64,000 nt of DNA from Conchiformibius sp. (GTDB taxonomy: Bacteria > Pseudomonadota > Gammaproteobacteria > Burkholderiales > Neisseriaceae), in assembly GCA_029984035.1 (NCBI GenBank), contig JASBYJ010000001.1, forward strand, positions 1 through 64,000. The letters run 5' to 3'. The notes under the pieces were generated by a model that was not told the DNA's origin, made no database searches, and saw only the letters and a program-made list of their open reading frames with translations. Made by a program: the position numbers and the translations under genes. This document shows, piece after piece, positions 1-8,977 of this stretch; the stretch's first letter is position 1, and every line of letters starts with the position of its first letter.

Positions 1-592
1 CGACTGTCGGTCGTAAGGGATTTTAAAATAAGTTTTCAGGCAGCCTGGAAATAAGCGTGCCGTTACCCTGCCGGCTGATGGTAGAGCCGCTCGCACGGTT
101 TTCAGACTGCCTGAAAATCAGGTATCGTTACCTGCAAAATCCGCTCAAATCGAAGCATTGCGGTTTTTCAGGCATTTTGAAAATCAGGGTGCCGTTACCG
201 ACTGTCGGTCGTAAGGGATTTTAAAATAAGTTTTCAGGCAGCCTGGAAATAAGGGAGCCGTTACCTTGTCGAATGCGGCGACCGCGTTCCATGCGGTTTT
301 CAGGCAGCCTGAAAATAAGGGAGCCGTTACCGCAAACAGGATTAGATACCCTGGTAGTCCAGTTTTCAGGCAGCCTGAAAATAAGGGAGCCGTTACCCGT
401 AATCCCCGTAATCCAACTTGGGTAAACGTTTTCAGACAGTTTGAAAACAAAGGGGCGTACCACTTGGGGAAGCATTACCAACAAACCGAAAGTTTTCAGG
501 CGGCTTGAAAATAAGGAAACCGTTACCGTATGATGATGCGGGACATTCGGTTAAAAATTTTCAGGCTGCCTGAAAACAGGATAGCGCCGCTT
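1..592. CRISPR. CRISPR array, distal or proximal end, repeats containing the host DUS
   Basis: Eight repeats plus a decayed ninth alternate with 30-bp spacers at a 66-bp period. Best repeat copies are 296-331 and 362-397 (36 bp, identical); others are 32-67, 98-132 (35 bp), 163-199 (37 bp), 230-265, 428-461 (34 bp), 492-527 and a poor copy near 557-592. Position 1 is the last base of another repeat, so the array continues to the left. Each repeat opens with GTTTTCAGGCAGCCTGAAAA, a near-palindrome that forms an 8-bp stem and contains the DUS, and closes with TAAGGGAGCCGTTACC. Spacers are 68-97, 133-162, 200-229, 266-295, 332-361, 398-427, 462-491 and 528-556. Constant spacing with unrelated spacers is diagnostic of CRISPR. 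The AAGGGAGC block resembles the Neisseria type II-C repeat at nearly the same place, which is weak evidence for that type. No cas gene lies in the window. The right end has the most degenerate repeats, which suggests the leader is to the left. Confidence 0.92.
332..361. other. CRISPR spacer identical to conserved 16S rRNA
   Basis: This 30-bp spacer contains GGATTAGATACCCTGG and reads, end to end, like the sense strand of the near-universal 16S rRNA segment at about E. coli positions 780-809, the classical 785F/806R primer site. The flanking repeats (296-331 and 362-397) are intact copies of the consensus. If the array is transcribed leftward the guide would be complementary to 16S rRNA; if rightward it would have the sense of the rRNA. 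The match is from memory of the conserved sequence, not from a search. Confidence 0.9.
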
Positions 593-654
593 ACGCTATC
601 CGGAACGGATTGCTTGAAATAACACCATATCACTGATTTTTCTGGAATAAAACC

Positions 655-1731
655 ATGTCAGATACCGCCAAGCTATTGCCGCACCGCAATGCGATTGACC
701 AAATAGATGCCGAAATCCTCCGCCTGCTCAATCAACGGGCAGAGCATGCCCGTGCGATTGGCGAATTGAAGGGTACGGGTGCGGTGTACCGCCCCGAGCG
801 CGAGGCGCAGGTGTTGCGCCGCATTTTGGATTTAAACGGGGGGCCTTTGCCTGACGAAGCGGCGGCGCGGCTGTTTCGCGAAATCATGAGCGAATGTCTG
901 GCGGTGGAGCGTCCGCTCACCATTGCCTATTTGGGTCCGGAAGGTACGTTTACCCAACAGGCGGCCATCAAGCATTTCGGCCATGCCGCCCATACCGTAG
1001 CCTGTACGACCGTTGACGACAGCTTGCGCATGGTGGAGGCGCGCCAGGCGGATTATGCGGTTGCGCCTGTAGAAAATTCTACCGAAGGTTCGGTGGGGCG
1101 TACTTTGGATTTGCTGGTATCCACGTCTTTGCGGGTGTGCGGAGAAGTGCAATTGCGTATCCACCATCATTTGTTGCGCCGCTATGATGCTGACGAAACC
1201 GTCCGTGCGGTTTATGCCCATGCGCAGGCGTTGGCGCAATGTCAGCATTGGCTGCATCAGAACCTGCCTGCCGGTGTGCGGCTGATTCCCGTGTCCAGCA
1301 ATGCCGAAGCCGCCCGTCTTGCCGCAGAAGATGCCCATGCCGCCGCCATTGCAGGGCAAGCCGCCGCCGAAGTTTACGCACTCGCCAAACAGGCAAGCAA
1401 TATCGAAGACGAGCCGAACAATACCACCCGTTTTCTGGTATTGGGACATCAAAACACTACGCCCTGCGGCAACGATAAAACCTCGCTTATCGTCAGCGCA
1501 GCCCATCAGGCAGGCACGCTCAACCGTCTGATTGAACCGTTTACCCTTGCCGGTATTTCCATGACCAAATTTGAAAGCCGACCCAGCCGCAGCAATTTAT
1601 GGGAATATCTGTTTTTCATTGATATCGAAGGACACGCCGATGAAGAAAACGTACGCAACGCACTCGCGCAGCTTCGGGAACGGGCATTGTTCGTCAAAAT
1701 CGCCGGTTCTTATCCCGTTGCCGTTTTGTAA
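655..1731 (+). CDS. pheA: Bifunctional chorismate mutase / prephenate dehydratase
   Basis: The 358-residue P-protein converts chorismate to prephenate and then phenylpyruvate for phenylalanine synthesis in the cytoplasm. An AroQ-type chorismate mutase domain fills about residues 8-90 (DQIDAEILRLLNQRAEHARA). The dehydratase domain begins at IAYLGPEGTFTQQAA and contains the typical TRFLVL segment near residue 260. A C-terminal ACT domain (about 275-350, ESRPSRSNLWEYLFF) is the phenylalanine-binding regulatory part. Length and domain order are usual for the family. The ATG at 655 precedes the mutase domain directly. It is the first gene after the CRISPR array and is followed within 5 bp by earP, suggesting cotranscription. 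Confidence 0.97.
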   Translation: MSDTAKLLPHRNAIDQIDAEILRLLNQRAEHARAIGELKGTGAVYRPEREAQVLRRILDLNGGPLPDEAAARLFREIMSECLAVERPLTIAYLGPEGTFTQQAAIKHFGHAAHTVACTTVDDSLRMVEARQADYAVAPVENSTEGSVGRTLDLLVSTSLRVCGEVQLRIHHHLLRRYDADETVRAVYAHAQALAQCQHWLHQNLPAGVRLIPVSSNAEAARLAAEDAHAAAIAGQAAAEVYALAKQASNIEDEPNNTTRFLVLGHQNTTPCGNDKTSLIVSAAHQAGTLNRLIEPFTLAGISMTKFESRPSRSNLWEYLFFIDIEGHADEENVRNALAQLRERALFVKIAGSYPVAVL

Positions 1732-1736
1732 ATACC

Positions 1737-2831
1737 GTGAACAGGCTGCCTGAAAAAACCGCGTGGCTGTTTTGCACCGTCATCGACAATTTCGGCGACA
1801 TCGGCGTAGCATGGCGTTTGGCACGCGAGTTGTCGCAAAGACTCGGCTGGCGCGTACATTTATGGCTGGACGATTTGGCCGCGCTTCGCGCCATTATTCC
1901 CGATACGCCGAACGTCTTGCCCTGCATCCATGCCGATATTGCCCTGCACCATTGGCAGGCGGGAAAATATGCCGATATTTCACAAGCCTCCACACCTGAT
2001 ATTGTCATAGAAACCTTTGCCTGTACGCTGCCTGAAAGCGTACGCCGCATCATCCGCAGCCATCATCCCGTTTGGCTGAATTGGGAATACCTCAGCGCCG
2101 AAGAATGGGCGGTACGCACCCATGCCATGCAGTCTTTGCAGGCAGACGGCAGCAGCAAATATTTCTGGCAGATGGGTTTTGTACCGCAGAGCGGCGGGCT
2201 GCTGCGCGAAGCGGACTATGCGGAAAAACGGCAGGCTTTTATACGCAAGCGGCCGATGCCTGTCCGGCAGTCTTTGTCGCTGTTCGTATTCGCCTACGAC
2301 AGCCCCGTTTGGCCAACATGGTTTGAAGCGTGGCGGCAATCGGACGCATTCGCCGATATCCGTTTGGCCGGCGGACGCGTTGCCGCGCCGCAGCTTTCAG
2401 GCAGCCTGAACGTACACAAACTGTCTTTTGTGCCGCAACCGCAATTTGACGCGCTGCTGTGGGCGCACGACATTCTGATTGTGCGCGGCGAAGACAGTTT
2501 CGTCCGCGCCCAATTGTCGGGCAAACCGTTTTTCTGGCATATCTATCCGCAAGACGAAATGGCGCATTTAGACAAACTTTCCGCCTTTTGGCAGCTGTAT
2601 TGGGAGAGTATTGACAGCAATGTGCGTACCGCCCATCAAGCCTTGTCGCAAGAACTCAACGGCGCAGCAACGCTCGACAGCGCACAACGGCTGCAACATT
2701 GGCAAACCCTGCTCGCGCAACTGCCGCAATGGCAACAGGCAGCGCAAAACTGGCAAGCCAAACTGTTTGCCCAAAGCGATGCCGTCAGCCGTTTGCATTT
2801 ATGGTTAAACCAACTGAACCCCTCATCATGA
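1737..2831 (+). CDS. earP: EF-P arginine rhamnosyltransferase EarP
   Basis: EarP transfers rhamnose from TDP-rhamnose to a conserved arginine of elongation factor P, which helps ribosomes pass polyproline stretches. The 364-residue product has the N-terminal signature FCTVIDNFGDIGVAWRLAR with the conserved aspartates, and the WLNWEYLSAE and RGEDSFVRAQ segments typical of the family (formerly DUF2331). The start is taken as GTG 1737 because no ATG lies before the conserved N-terminus; the start region contains a DUS, so residues 3-6 are DUS-encoded. It overlaps pth by 4 bp (ATGA). efp itself is not in the window. Confidence 0.93.
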   Translation: MNRLPEKTAWLFCTVIDNFGDIGVAWRLARELSQRLGWRVHLWLDDLAALRAIIPDTPNVLPCIHADIALHHWQAGKYADISQASTPDIVIETFACTLPESVRRIIRSHHPVWLNWEYLSAEEWAVRTHAMQSLQADGSSKYFWQMGFVPQSGGLLREADYAEKRQAFIRKRPMPVRQSLSLFVFAYDSPVWPTWFEAWRQSDAFADIRLAGGRVAAPQLSGSLNVHKLSFVPQPQFDALLWAHDILIVRGEDSFVRAQLSGKPFFWHIYPQDEMAHLDKLSAFWQLYWESIDSNVRTAHQALSQELNGAATLDSAQRLQHWQTLLAQLPQWQQAAQNWQAKLFAQSDAVSRLHLWLNQLNPSS

Positions 2832-3412
2832 AGATTAAACTGATTGTCGGACTGGGCAACCCCGGTACCGAATACGAACACACCCGCCATAATGCGGGAT
2901 TTTGGTTTTTAGACGAATTGGCTTGGCAATGGAAAGCCGTTTTCCAATCCGAAAAGAAATTTTTCGGACAAGTCGCGCGCGTCAGCCGCCCCGAAGGCGA
3001 AGTGTGGCTGCTCAAGCCCGACACCTATATGAATCTCTCGGGCAAAGCCGTTGCCGCGCTGGCAGGGTTTTATAAAATCAAACCGGAAGAAATCCTGGCC
3101 GTACACGACGAATTGGACATTCCGCCCGGACACATCCGTTTCAAACTCGGCGGCGGCAACGGCGGACACAACGGCTTGAAAGACATTCAAGCTAAAATCG
3201 GCACGGCGGATTTCTACCGTTTGAGACTCGGTATCGGACACCCGGGCGAGCGCAATTTGGTAACCGGTTTCGTATTGAACAAGCCTTCCGCTGCCGAGCG
3301 CGACTTAATCCACGAAGCGGTCAAACAATCTCTTGCCGCCATGCCGCACATTATGACGGGCGAAAAAGAAGCCGCCGTCCGCATACTGCACAGCAAGCCC
3401 CAAGCTGCCTGA
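2828..3412 (+). CDS. pth: Peptidyl-tRNA hydrolase
   Basis: The 194-residue cytoplasmic enzyme releases peptides from peptidyl-tRNA dropped by ribosomes. The start at ATG 2828 overlaps the earP stop and gives the family N-terminus IKLIVGLGNPGTEYEHTRHN, with the catalytic histidine and asparagine. The motifs KPDTYMNLSG, VHDELDIPPG and GGGNGGHNGLK are all present. The stop codon TGA is itself part of a DUS (AAGCTGCCTGAA), a common arrangement in this genome. It is the last gene of the pheA-earP-pth run; the next 267 bp hold several DUS copies before prfA. Confidence 0.96.
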   Translation: MKIKLIVGLGNPGTEYEHTRHNAGFWFLDELAWQWKAVFQSEKKFFGQVARVSRPEGEVWLLKPDTYMNLSGKAVAALAGFYKIKPEEILAVHDELDIPPGHIRFKLGGGNGGHNGLKDIQAKIGTADFYRLRLGIGHPGERNLVTGFVLNKPSAAERDLIHEAVKQSLAAMPHIMTGEKEAAVRILHSKPQAA

Positions 3413-3679
3413 AATACCAACCTGCTAAACCCAATAAAGGCTGCCTGAAACCTTCGGCAAGTCTGCCGCATTTGATGAAAAACAGCATAAACAGCCGCCG
3501 CACTTGATTAAACACGGCATCGGAAAGCCGCCGCACTGCAATCCATACGGCACACAATCCTTTCAGGCTGCCTGAAACCGCGCCGTCCGAGTTTTTCAGG
3601 CAGCCATAGCAGCGCAATCTTTCGCGTATAATCGCCGCTTTAATCCTATCCACACTTTTCAGGCAGCCCGAAGCCCATC

Positions 3680-4756
3680 ATGAAACCCAGTATCCTGACC
3701 AAACTGCACACCCTGTCCGAACGCTTGGAAGAAGTAACCGCACTGTTAGGCTCGCCCGAAGCCACCGCAGACATCGACAACTACCGCCGTCTCAACCAAG
3801 AACACGCCGAACTCACGCCCATCGTGTCCGCCTACCGACAATACCGCCAGGCCGAAAACGATTTGGCGGACGCACAGGACATGCTTGCCGACCCCGAAAT
3901 GAAAGATTTCGCCGCCGAAGAAATTCAGGCAGCTAAAGACACAATAGAACATCTGGATTGGGAACTGCAAAAACTGCTGCTGCCCAAAGATGCCGACGAT
4001 GACAAAAACATTTTCATCGAAATCCGCGCAGGCACCGGTGGAGATGAAGCGGCACTGTTTGCCGGAGATTTATTACGCATGTATGTACGCTATGCCGAAC
4101 GCCACCGCTGGCAAACCGAAATCGTATCGTCCAGCGAAAGCGATTTGGGCGGCTATAAAGAAGTGATTGTCCGTTTGGCCGGCGCGGGCGCATACGGCAA
4201 ACTTAAATTCGAAAGCGGCGGCCACCGCGTCCAGCGTGTTCCTGTTACCGAAAGTCAGGGACGGATTCACACTTCCGCCTGCACGGTGGCGGTGATGCCC
4301 GAAGCAGACGAATTGGAGGCCATCGAGCTGAACGCCAACGATTTACGCATCGATACCTTCCGTGCATCGGGAGCGGGCGGGCAGCACATCAACAAAACCG
4401 ATTCCGCCGTGCGCATCACCCATCTGCCCACAGGCATGGTGGTCGAATGCCAAGACGGACGCAGCCAGCACGCCAACAAAGCCCAAGCCATGAAAGTTTT
4501 GGCATCACGCTTGCACGATGCACAAAAACGCGAAGCCCAAGCCAAAGAAGCCGCCGAACGCAAATCCCTTATCGGCAGCGGCGACCGCAGCGAGCGCATC
4601 CGCACCTACAATTACCCGCAAGGGCGCGTAACCGACCACCGCATCAACCTGACCTTGCACAAACTGGACTTCGTGATGGACGGCGATATGGAAGAAATCA
4701 CCGCCGCGCTGATTGCCGAGCATCAGGCGGAGTTGTTGGCGGCCATGGGCGATTAA
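3680..4756 (+). CDS. prfA: Peptide chain release factor 1
   Basis: RF1 reads UAA and UAG at the ribosomal A site and triggers peptide release. The 358-residue protein has the codon-recognition tripeptide as PVT near residue 189 (E. coli has PAT) and the catalytic GGQ near residue 234 (ASGAGGQHINKTDSAVRITH). Length is normal. The ATG at 3680 lies 10 bp after a DUS-like sequence. No prmC methyltransferase gene follows; the next gene is a phosphoethanolamine transferase after 142 bp containing DUS copies. Confidence 0.97.
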   Translation: MKPSILTKLHTLSERLEEVTALLGSPEATADIDNYRRLNQEHAELTPIVSAYRQYRQAENDLADAQDMLADPEMKDFAAEEIQAAKDTIEHLDWELQKLLLPKDADDDKNIFIEIRAGTGGDEAALFAGDLLRMYVRYAERHRWQTEIVSSSESDLGGYKEVIVRLAGAGAYGKLKFESGGHRVQRVPVTESQGRIHTSACTVAVMPEADELEAIELNANDLRIDTFRASGAGGQHINKTDSAVRITHLPTGMVVECQDGRSQHANKAQAMKVLASRLHDAQKREAQAKEAAERKSLIGSGDRSERIRTYNYPQGRVTDHRINLTLHKLDFVMDGDMEEITAALIAEHQAELLAAMGD

Positions 4757-4898
4757 TCTGGGCGGCTGTTAACGCTAATATTTTCAGGCTGCCTGAATGA
4801 ATGTATTTTAATGCAAGCAGACGGAATGCTTTCAGGCAGCCCCAAAATCTGAAAATACTGTTTTTTCAAACTTCTAACTATTTCCAAGAGTACCAGTC

Positions 4899-6491
4899 AT
4901 GACCATCGGCAAACAACGCATCTTTCTCATCATCGCCGTCTATACCGCCGTTTTGACCGCCAGCGAAATCCTGTATCGCCACTTATTCGGCATTCCGCCC
5001 GTAGAACGTATTTGGCAAACCGCAGCATTTGCTTTTTTGTTTGTCGTATTGTTTGGCTTCGCACGCTATAGAGTCGTTAAGGTTTTGATTGCCGTATTGT
5101 TTGCACTGTCGCTCATTGCCAACAATATCCACTATGCCATCTATCAAAGCTGGATTAACGGCATTAATTACTACCTGATGTTCGTAGAAAGCCGCGAAGT
5201 ATGGTCGGCAGGCGTATCTATGGCAGGACGTTGGATAGTGCCTTTACTGTACGCATTGGCGGAAACGGCTTTTTTTCTGAGCCTATGCCGTTTTTTGCGC
5301 ACGACACCGAAATTCCGCACGGCTGATTTTATTTTTGTCTCGCTGATTTTATTTATTATTATCCGTTCGTTCTCTACAACGCACGACCAAGGAACTTCTC
5401 CCGACAACGGCTATTCCCGCTTAAAATCCCATTACTATTCATTCGGTTATTTTATCGGCAGGGTGCTGCCTTCCGAGATTCTCGATTTGCATCAGGCAGC
5501 TCCTTATCGCGCAGAAGCACCTGTGGTTCAAGGCGACCCCCCAATACGCAATATCATTTTGATTATGGGGGAAAGCGAAAGTGCCAACCATGTTTCCTAT
5601 TTTGGCTACCAACGCGAAACCACTCCGTTTTTCAAAGAATTATCGCAACAATATCCCGGTGCTTTGATTAAGCCGACTTATTCCGCAGGCGTGATGACCG
5701 CCGTTTCCCTGCCCCTGTTTTTCAATGCCGTGCCTTATCCCAACGGTGTGCTGCACATCAACCAAGGCATCAGCAATATGTTCCGGCTTGCCAAAGAGCA
5801 AGGGTTTGACACGCAATTCCATTCTTCACAGCCCGAAACAGAGATGGAAATCATCAATCTCATCGGCAGAAAATGGATAGATACCGTCAGCTATCCCACC
5901 GATTTCGGTTATCGCAAAACCGAAGCCATGCCGGATACCAAGCTGTTGCCCTTGTTGGAAAAAATCGATTTGGAAAACGGCAGACACTTTATCGTCCTGC
6001 ATCAACGCGGTTCGCACGTTCCTTATGCTTCGCAGCTTTCGCCCGATGAAATCCGTTTTCCTTCGGGCAGCCCTTTGGATAATTACGATAGCACGATTTA
6101 TGCCAACGATTTGTTTATTAAAGAGGTATTCCGTTATTTGGGCAGCCTGAAACATCAGGACTGGTTGCTGATATACACTTCCGACCACGGGCAGAACGTT
6201 AACGACGATACGTTTTATCAAGGCAAAATGGAAGAATCGGGCTATCTCGTTCCCACATTGCTGTATAGTCCGCAACAGAATATACGGCAAGAGATGCAAA
6301 CTCTGTTTAAAGGATGCGACAGATTGTTTCACCAGCAGGTTTCCACATTCATCATCCGCAACTTCGGCTATGATTTTAGCGACAGCGGCTGCAAAGAAGG
6401 TGTGGTAACGTACAATTTGCTGTCAGGTGATGCAGGTTGGCGGAGAATTCATGCGGACGGTTCGGTGGAAAACGTGCGGCCAAAGCGGTGA
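4899..6491 (+). CDS. Phosphoethanolamine transferase of the EptA/Lpt family
   Basis: This inner-membrane enzyme has about five N-terminal transmembrane helices (residues 8-160) and a C-terminal periplasmic alkaline-phosphatase-like domain. Sulfatase-fold motifs are visible: IILIMGESESANHVSYFGY, the probable nucleophile threonine in SAGVMTAVSLP, LHQRGSHVPY and YTSDHGQNVNDD. Family members move phosphoethanolamine from phosphatidylethanolamine onto lipid A, LPS core or pilin. The sequence alone does not tell which acceptor is used. GESES replaces the more usual GETSR of EptA. Length 530 is typical. Confidence 0.88.
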   Translation: MTIGKQRIFLIIAVYTAVLTASEILYRHLFGIPPVERIWQTAAFAFLFVVLFGFARYRVVKVLIAVLFALSLIANNIHYAIYQSWINGINYYLMFVESREVWSAGVSMAGRWIVPLLYALAETAFFLSLCRFLRTTPKFRTADFIFVSLILFIIIRSFSTTHDQGTSPDNGYSRLKSHYYSFGYFIGRVLPSEILDLHQAAPYRAEAPVVQGDPPIRNIILIMGESESANHVSYFGYQRETTPFFKELSQQYPGALIKPTYSAGVMTAVSLPLFFNAVPYPNGVLHINQGISNMFRLAKEQGFDTQFHSSQPETEMEIINLIGRKWIDTVSYPTDFGYRKTEAMPDTKLLPLLEKIDLENGRHFIVLHQRGSHVPYASQLSPDEIRFPSGSPLDNYDSTIYANDLFIKEVFRYLGSLKHQDWLLIYTSDHGQNVNDDTFYQGKMEESGYLVPTLLYSPQQNIRQEMQTLFKGCDRLFHQQVSTFIIRNFGYDFSDSGCKEGVVTYNLLSGDAGWRRIHADGSVENVRPKR

Positions 6492-6824
6492 AGCGGGTGC
6501 TTATGATTCATATGCCAATCATAATGGCTAATTGCATTGTGATTTGAAAATACGTGGCGGTGAAGATGCGGCGGTATGCAGCGGCTGTTTCGAGAGAAGG
6601 CTTTATTGGTGCGGCATATCTCAAACCTGTGCAGGCAGACGGTTTTCAGGCTGCCTGAAAGCTTTTATGTATTTCTTATGTTTTTAAATTTTTAACTTAA
6701 TTTGTTGAATACGAATTGGTTCTGCTTGTTTGCTCTGCTATTAAGATAATTGTGTGTGGTCTGTGTGATGGTTCTGTATTGATTAAGGCTCCATTGGGAA
6801 GATGGAGCTTTTTGATGGGCGGTA
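6492..6824. other. Intergenic region with one DUS hairpin
   Basis: The region lies between two convergent genes. It holds a DUS copy (about 6646-6660) and a rho-independent terminator (6788-6813). I see no gene in it. Confidence 0.7.
6788..6813 (+). terminator. Rho-independent terminator
   Basis: Stem GCTCCAT / ATGGAGC with a 7-base loop, followed by TTTTT on the plus strand. It would end plus-strand transcription coming from the phosphoethanolamine transferase gene before the convergent ABC gene. Confidence 0.8.
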
Positions 6825-7769
6825 TTAAAAAGAGTGTTGCGGTGATGGCCAATGTACGATTTGGGTGTTATCAATCCAAACCCTGCACATGGTTTCATGC
6901 ACCGCCTCGCGGTGAAAGCCTGTCAGATTGCCGTATTGGTGGTGGCGGATGTGTAGCTGCCATAATTCAGGCAATTTGACGGCATTGAGTATTTCGCAAG
7001 TCGAGCCTTGTGCATGATTAATGTGGATTGCTTCGGGCGGGATATAGCAGCTTTCGGATACGTTCAGGCAGCCCATCAGTTTGGCTGCATCGGCGCAAGC
7101 GGGGGTGCGGAGAATATTGGCGGGCGTGTCGCGTTGGATGATGCGCCCGTTGTGCAAAAGTGCGACGTATTCGGCGGTCAGGCAGGCTTCTTGGGGGGAG
7201 TGCGTTACCAATATGGCGGGAATGTTGCGTTCTCGTACCAGATTTTTGACTTGCTGTTGCAGCTGGCCGCGCAATACGGTGTCCAGTGCGGAAAAGGGTT
7301 CGTCCAGAAGCAGGGCTTGCGGCTGATATGCCAAAGAGCGGGCAAGGGCAACGCGTTGTTGTTCTCCGCCGGAGAGATGGCTGACGGGGTGTTCCGCCAT
7401 ATGGTGCAGTCCGATTTCTTCCAAAAGCGGTTCGACTCGGCGGCGTGCGCTGTGTTTGTCGATGCCGCGCATCTGTAAACCGAAAGCGGCATTTTGCCAT
7501 ACGTTCAGATGAGGAAGCAGGGCGACATCTTGAAACATCATCGCTATGCCGCGGTTTTCCGCTGCAATATGGTCTATGCATTTACCGTGTAGAAAGACGC
7601 TGCCGTTATCGGGTTTGAGCAGCCCTGCGGCGATGTTGAGCAGCGTGGATTTGCCGCTGCCGCTGCCGCCCAAAACGGCGGTAATGCTGCCTGAAGGGAT
7701 ATTCAGGCTGATGCGGTCGGCAACGGTTTTATGGCGGAAACGCTTACAGATATCGATAAATTCAAGCAT
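6825..7769 (-). CDS. ABC transporter ATP-binding protein (CysA/PotA/FbpC-like)
   Basis: A 314-residue nucleotide-binding subunit. Walker A is GGSGSGKST (about residue 34), the signature is LSGGEQQRVALAR, Walker B is ALLLDEPFSALD, and the switch histidine is in VTHSPQEA. About 80 residues follow the ATPase core and could be a short TOBE-like domain. The closest relatives by appearance serve sulfate, molybdate, iron or polyamine importers. No permease or binding protein is nearby, so the substrate is unknown. It starts 11 bp after pncB on the same strand and is probably cotranscribed with it. Confidence 0.85.
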   Translation of the reverse strand: MLEFIDICKRFRHKTVADRISLNIPSGSITAVLGGSGSGKSTLLNIAAGLLKPDNGSVFLHGKCIDHIAAENRGIAMMFQDVALLPHLNVWQNAAFGLQMRGIDKHSARRRVEPLLEEIGLHHMAEHPVSHLSGGEQQRVALARSLAYQPQALLLDEPFSALDTVLRGQLQQQVKNLVRERNIPAILVTHSPQEACLTAEYVALLHNGRIIQRDTPANILRTPACADAAKLMGCLNVSESCYIPPEAIHINHAQGSTCEILNAVKLPELWQLHIRHHQYGNLTGFHREAVHETMCRVWIDNTQIVHWPSPQHSF

Positions 7770-7780
7770 GGTGCGGCAAG

Positions 7781-8977
7781 TTATTGTATTTCTATTTGGA
7801 AAACTTGGCGCAGATAGGCAAGGAAAGTGTCGTTATCGGTAACGGTTTTGCCCGGCGTGTCGGAAATCTTGGCAACCGATTGGCCGTTGCAGGCGACCAG
7901 TTTCAAAACGATATTGAGCGTTTCCTGTCCCATATCGTTGCTCAAATTGGTACCGATGCCGAAGCTGGTTTTGAAGCGGTCTTTAAAGTATTGGTGCAGA
8001 TTCCATGCTTTTTCGAGATTCAAACCGTCGCTGAATGTCAGCATTTTGGTGCGGCTGTCGATTTTCAGCTTTTTATAATGCGCATAGGCTTTGTCGCCCC
8101 ATACATAGGGGTCGCCGCTGTCGTGGCGCAGACCGTCGAACAGTTTGGCGAAATACAGGTCGAAATCGCGCAGAAATGCGTCCATGCCTACCACATCGGT
8201 TAAGGCGATGCCCAAATCGCCGCGGTATTCGTGTACCCATGCTTCCAATGCCGCTTTTTGGAAATCGCGCAAACGGACGTCCAATGCTTGGAATGCCTGC
8301 AAAAATTCGTGTGCCATCGTACCGATAGGCGTAATGCCGAGTTCTTTTGCCAAAAATACATTGCTGGTACCCCGGAACACTTCGGGCACGCTTTCGGCAA
8401 AACTTTTGACAACGTGCGCATGCCATTGGCGGTTGTAGCGGCGGCGCGTGCCGAAATCGGACACCAAAAAAGGAGGGTCTTTCGGATTTTGTTGTGCCGA
8501 TAATTCGCGCATCAAACCGATTTTTTCTTGCAGGCGGCGTTCGCCCTCCGCCAAAACTTCGGGCGTTTCCAGTCTGCGGAAATACAGCTCGTTTACCATC
8601 GCCAAGATATAGATTTCAAAGAACATGGCTTGAATCATCGGACCTTCGATGCGGATATTCAAGCGTCCCTGTTCGTCTCCGTAAACTTCTACAAAACGGC
8701 GTTTGAGTTGGAAAAGTTCTAAGTAATCGACAAAATCGCTCTTAATAAAACGCAAATTGCGCAGGTAAGTCAGCTCGTCGGGTTTGAAGCGCAGTTCGCA
8801 CAAAGCATCTAATTCCGCTTCCAAATCCGCCTTGATGTCGCGCAGAGGATAGGCGGTTTCTTTGTTGCGGCAACGGAATTCGTACACGCCGTGCGCTTGC
8901 GGGAATTGGTGCAGAACAACCTGCAACATCGTGAATTTGTATAAGTCGGTGTCGAGCAGGGATTGGATAATCGGCAT
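7781..8977 (-). CDS. pncB: Nicotinate phosphoribosyltransferase
   Basis: PncB makes nicotinate mononucleotide from nicotinate and PRPP in the NAD salvage (Preiss-Handler) pathway. The 398-residue protein has the family N-terminus LLDTDLYKFTMLQVVL, the SDFGTRRR segment, GTSNVFLAKELG and the catalytic/phosphate-binding LRHDSGDPYVWG. Length is usual. It is the first gene of a two-gene minus-strand unit with the ABC ATPase. Confidence 0.96.
   Translation of the reverse strand: MPIIQSLLDTDLYKFTMLQVVLHQFPQAHGVYEFRCRNKETAYPLRDIKADLEAELDALCELRFKPDELTYLRNLRFIKSDFVDYLELFQLKRRFVEVYGDEQGRLNIRIEGPMIQAMFFEIYILAMVNELYFRRLETPEVLAEGERRLQEKIGLMRELSAQQNPKDPPFLVSDFGTRRRYNRQWHAHVVKSFAESVPEVFRGTSNVFLAKELGITPIGTMAHEFLQAFQALDVRLRDFQKAALEAWVHEYRGDLGIALTDVVGMDAFLRDFDLYFAKLFDGLRHDSGDPYVWGDKAYAHYKKLKIDSRTKMLTFSDGLNLEKAWNLHQYFKDRFKTSFGIGTNLSNDMGQETLNIVLKLVACNGQSVAKISDTPGKTVTDNDTFLAYLRQVFQIEIQ

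Noticed and set aside
1..592. Array as a Neisseria intergenic mosaic element or plain DUS cluster
   Set aside because: Repeats recur every 66 bp with unrelated 30-bp spacers, and similarity extends beyond the DUS to the TAAGGGAGCCGTTACC part.
1..592. Assignment of the array to type II-C (Cas9) or VI-B (Cas13b)
   Set aside because: Length of repeat and spacer fits both; no cas gene is visible. The AAGGGAGC similarity to type II-C is too short to decide.
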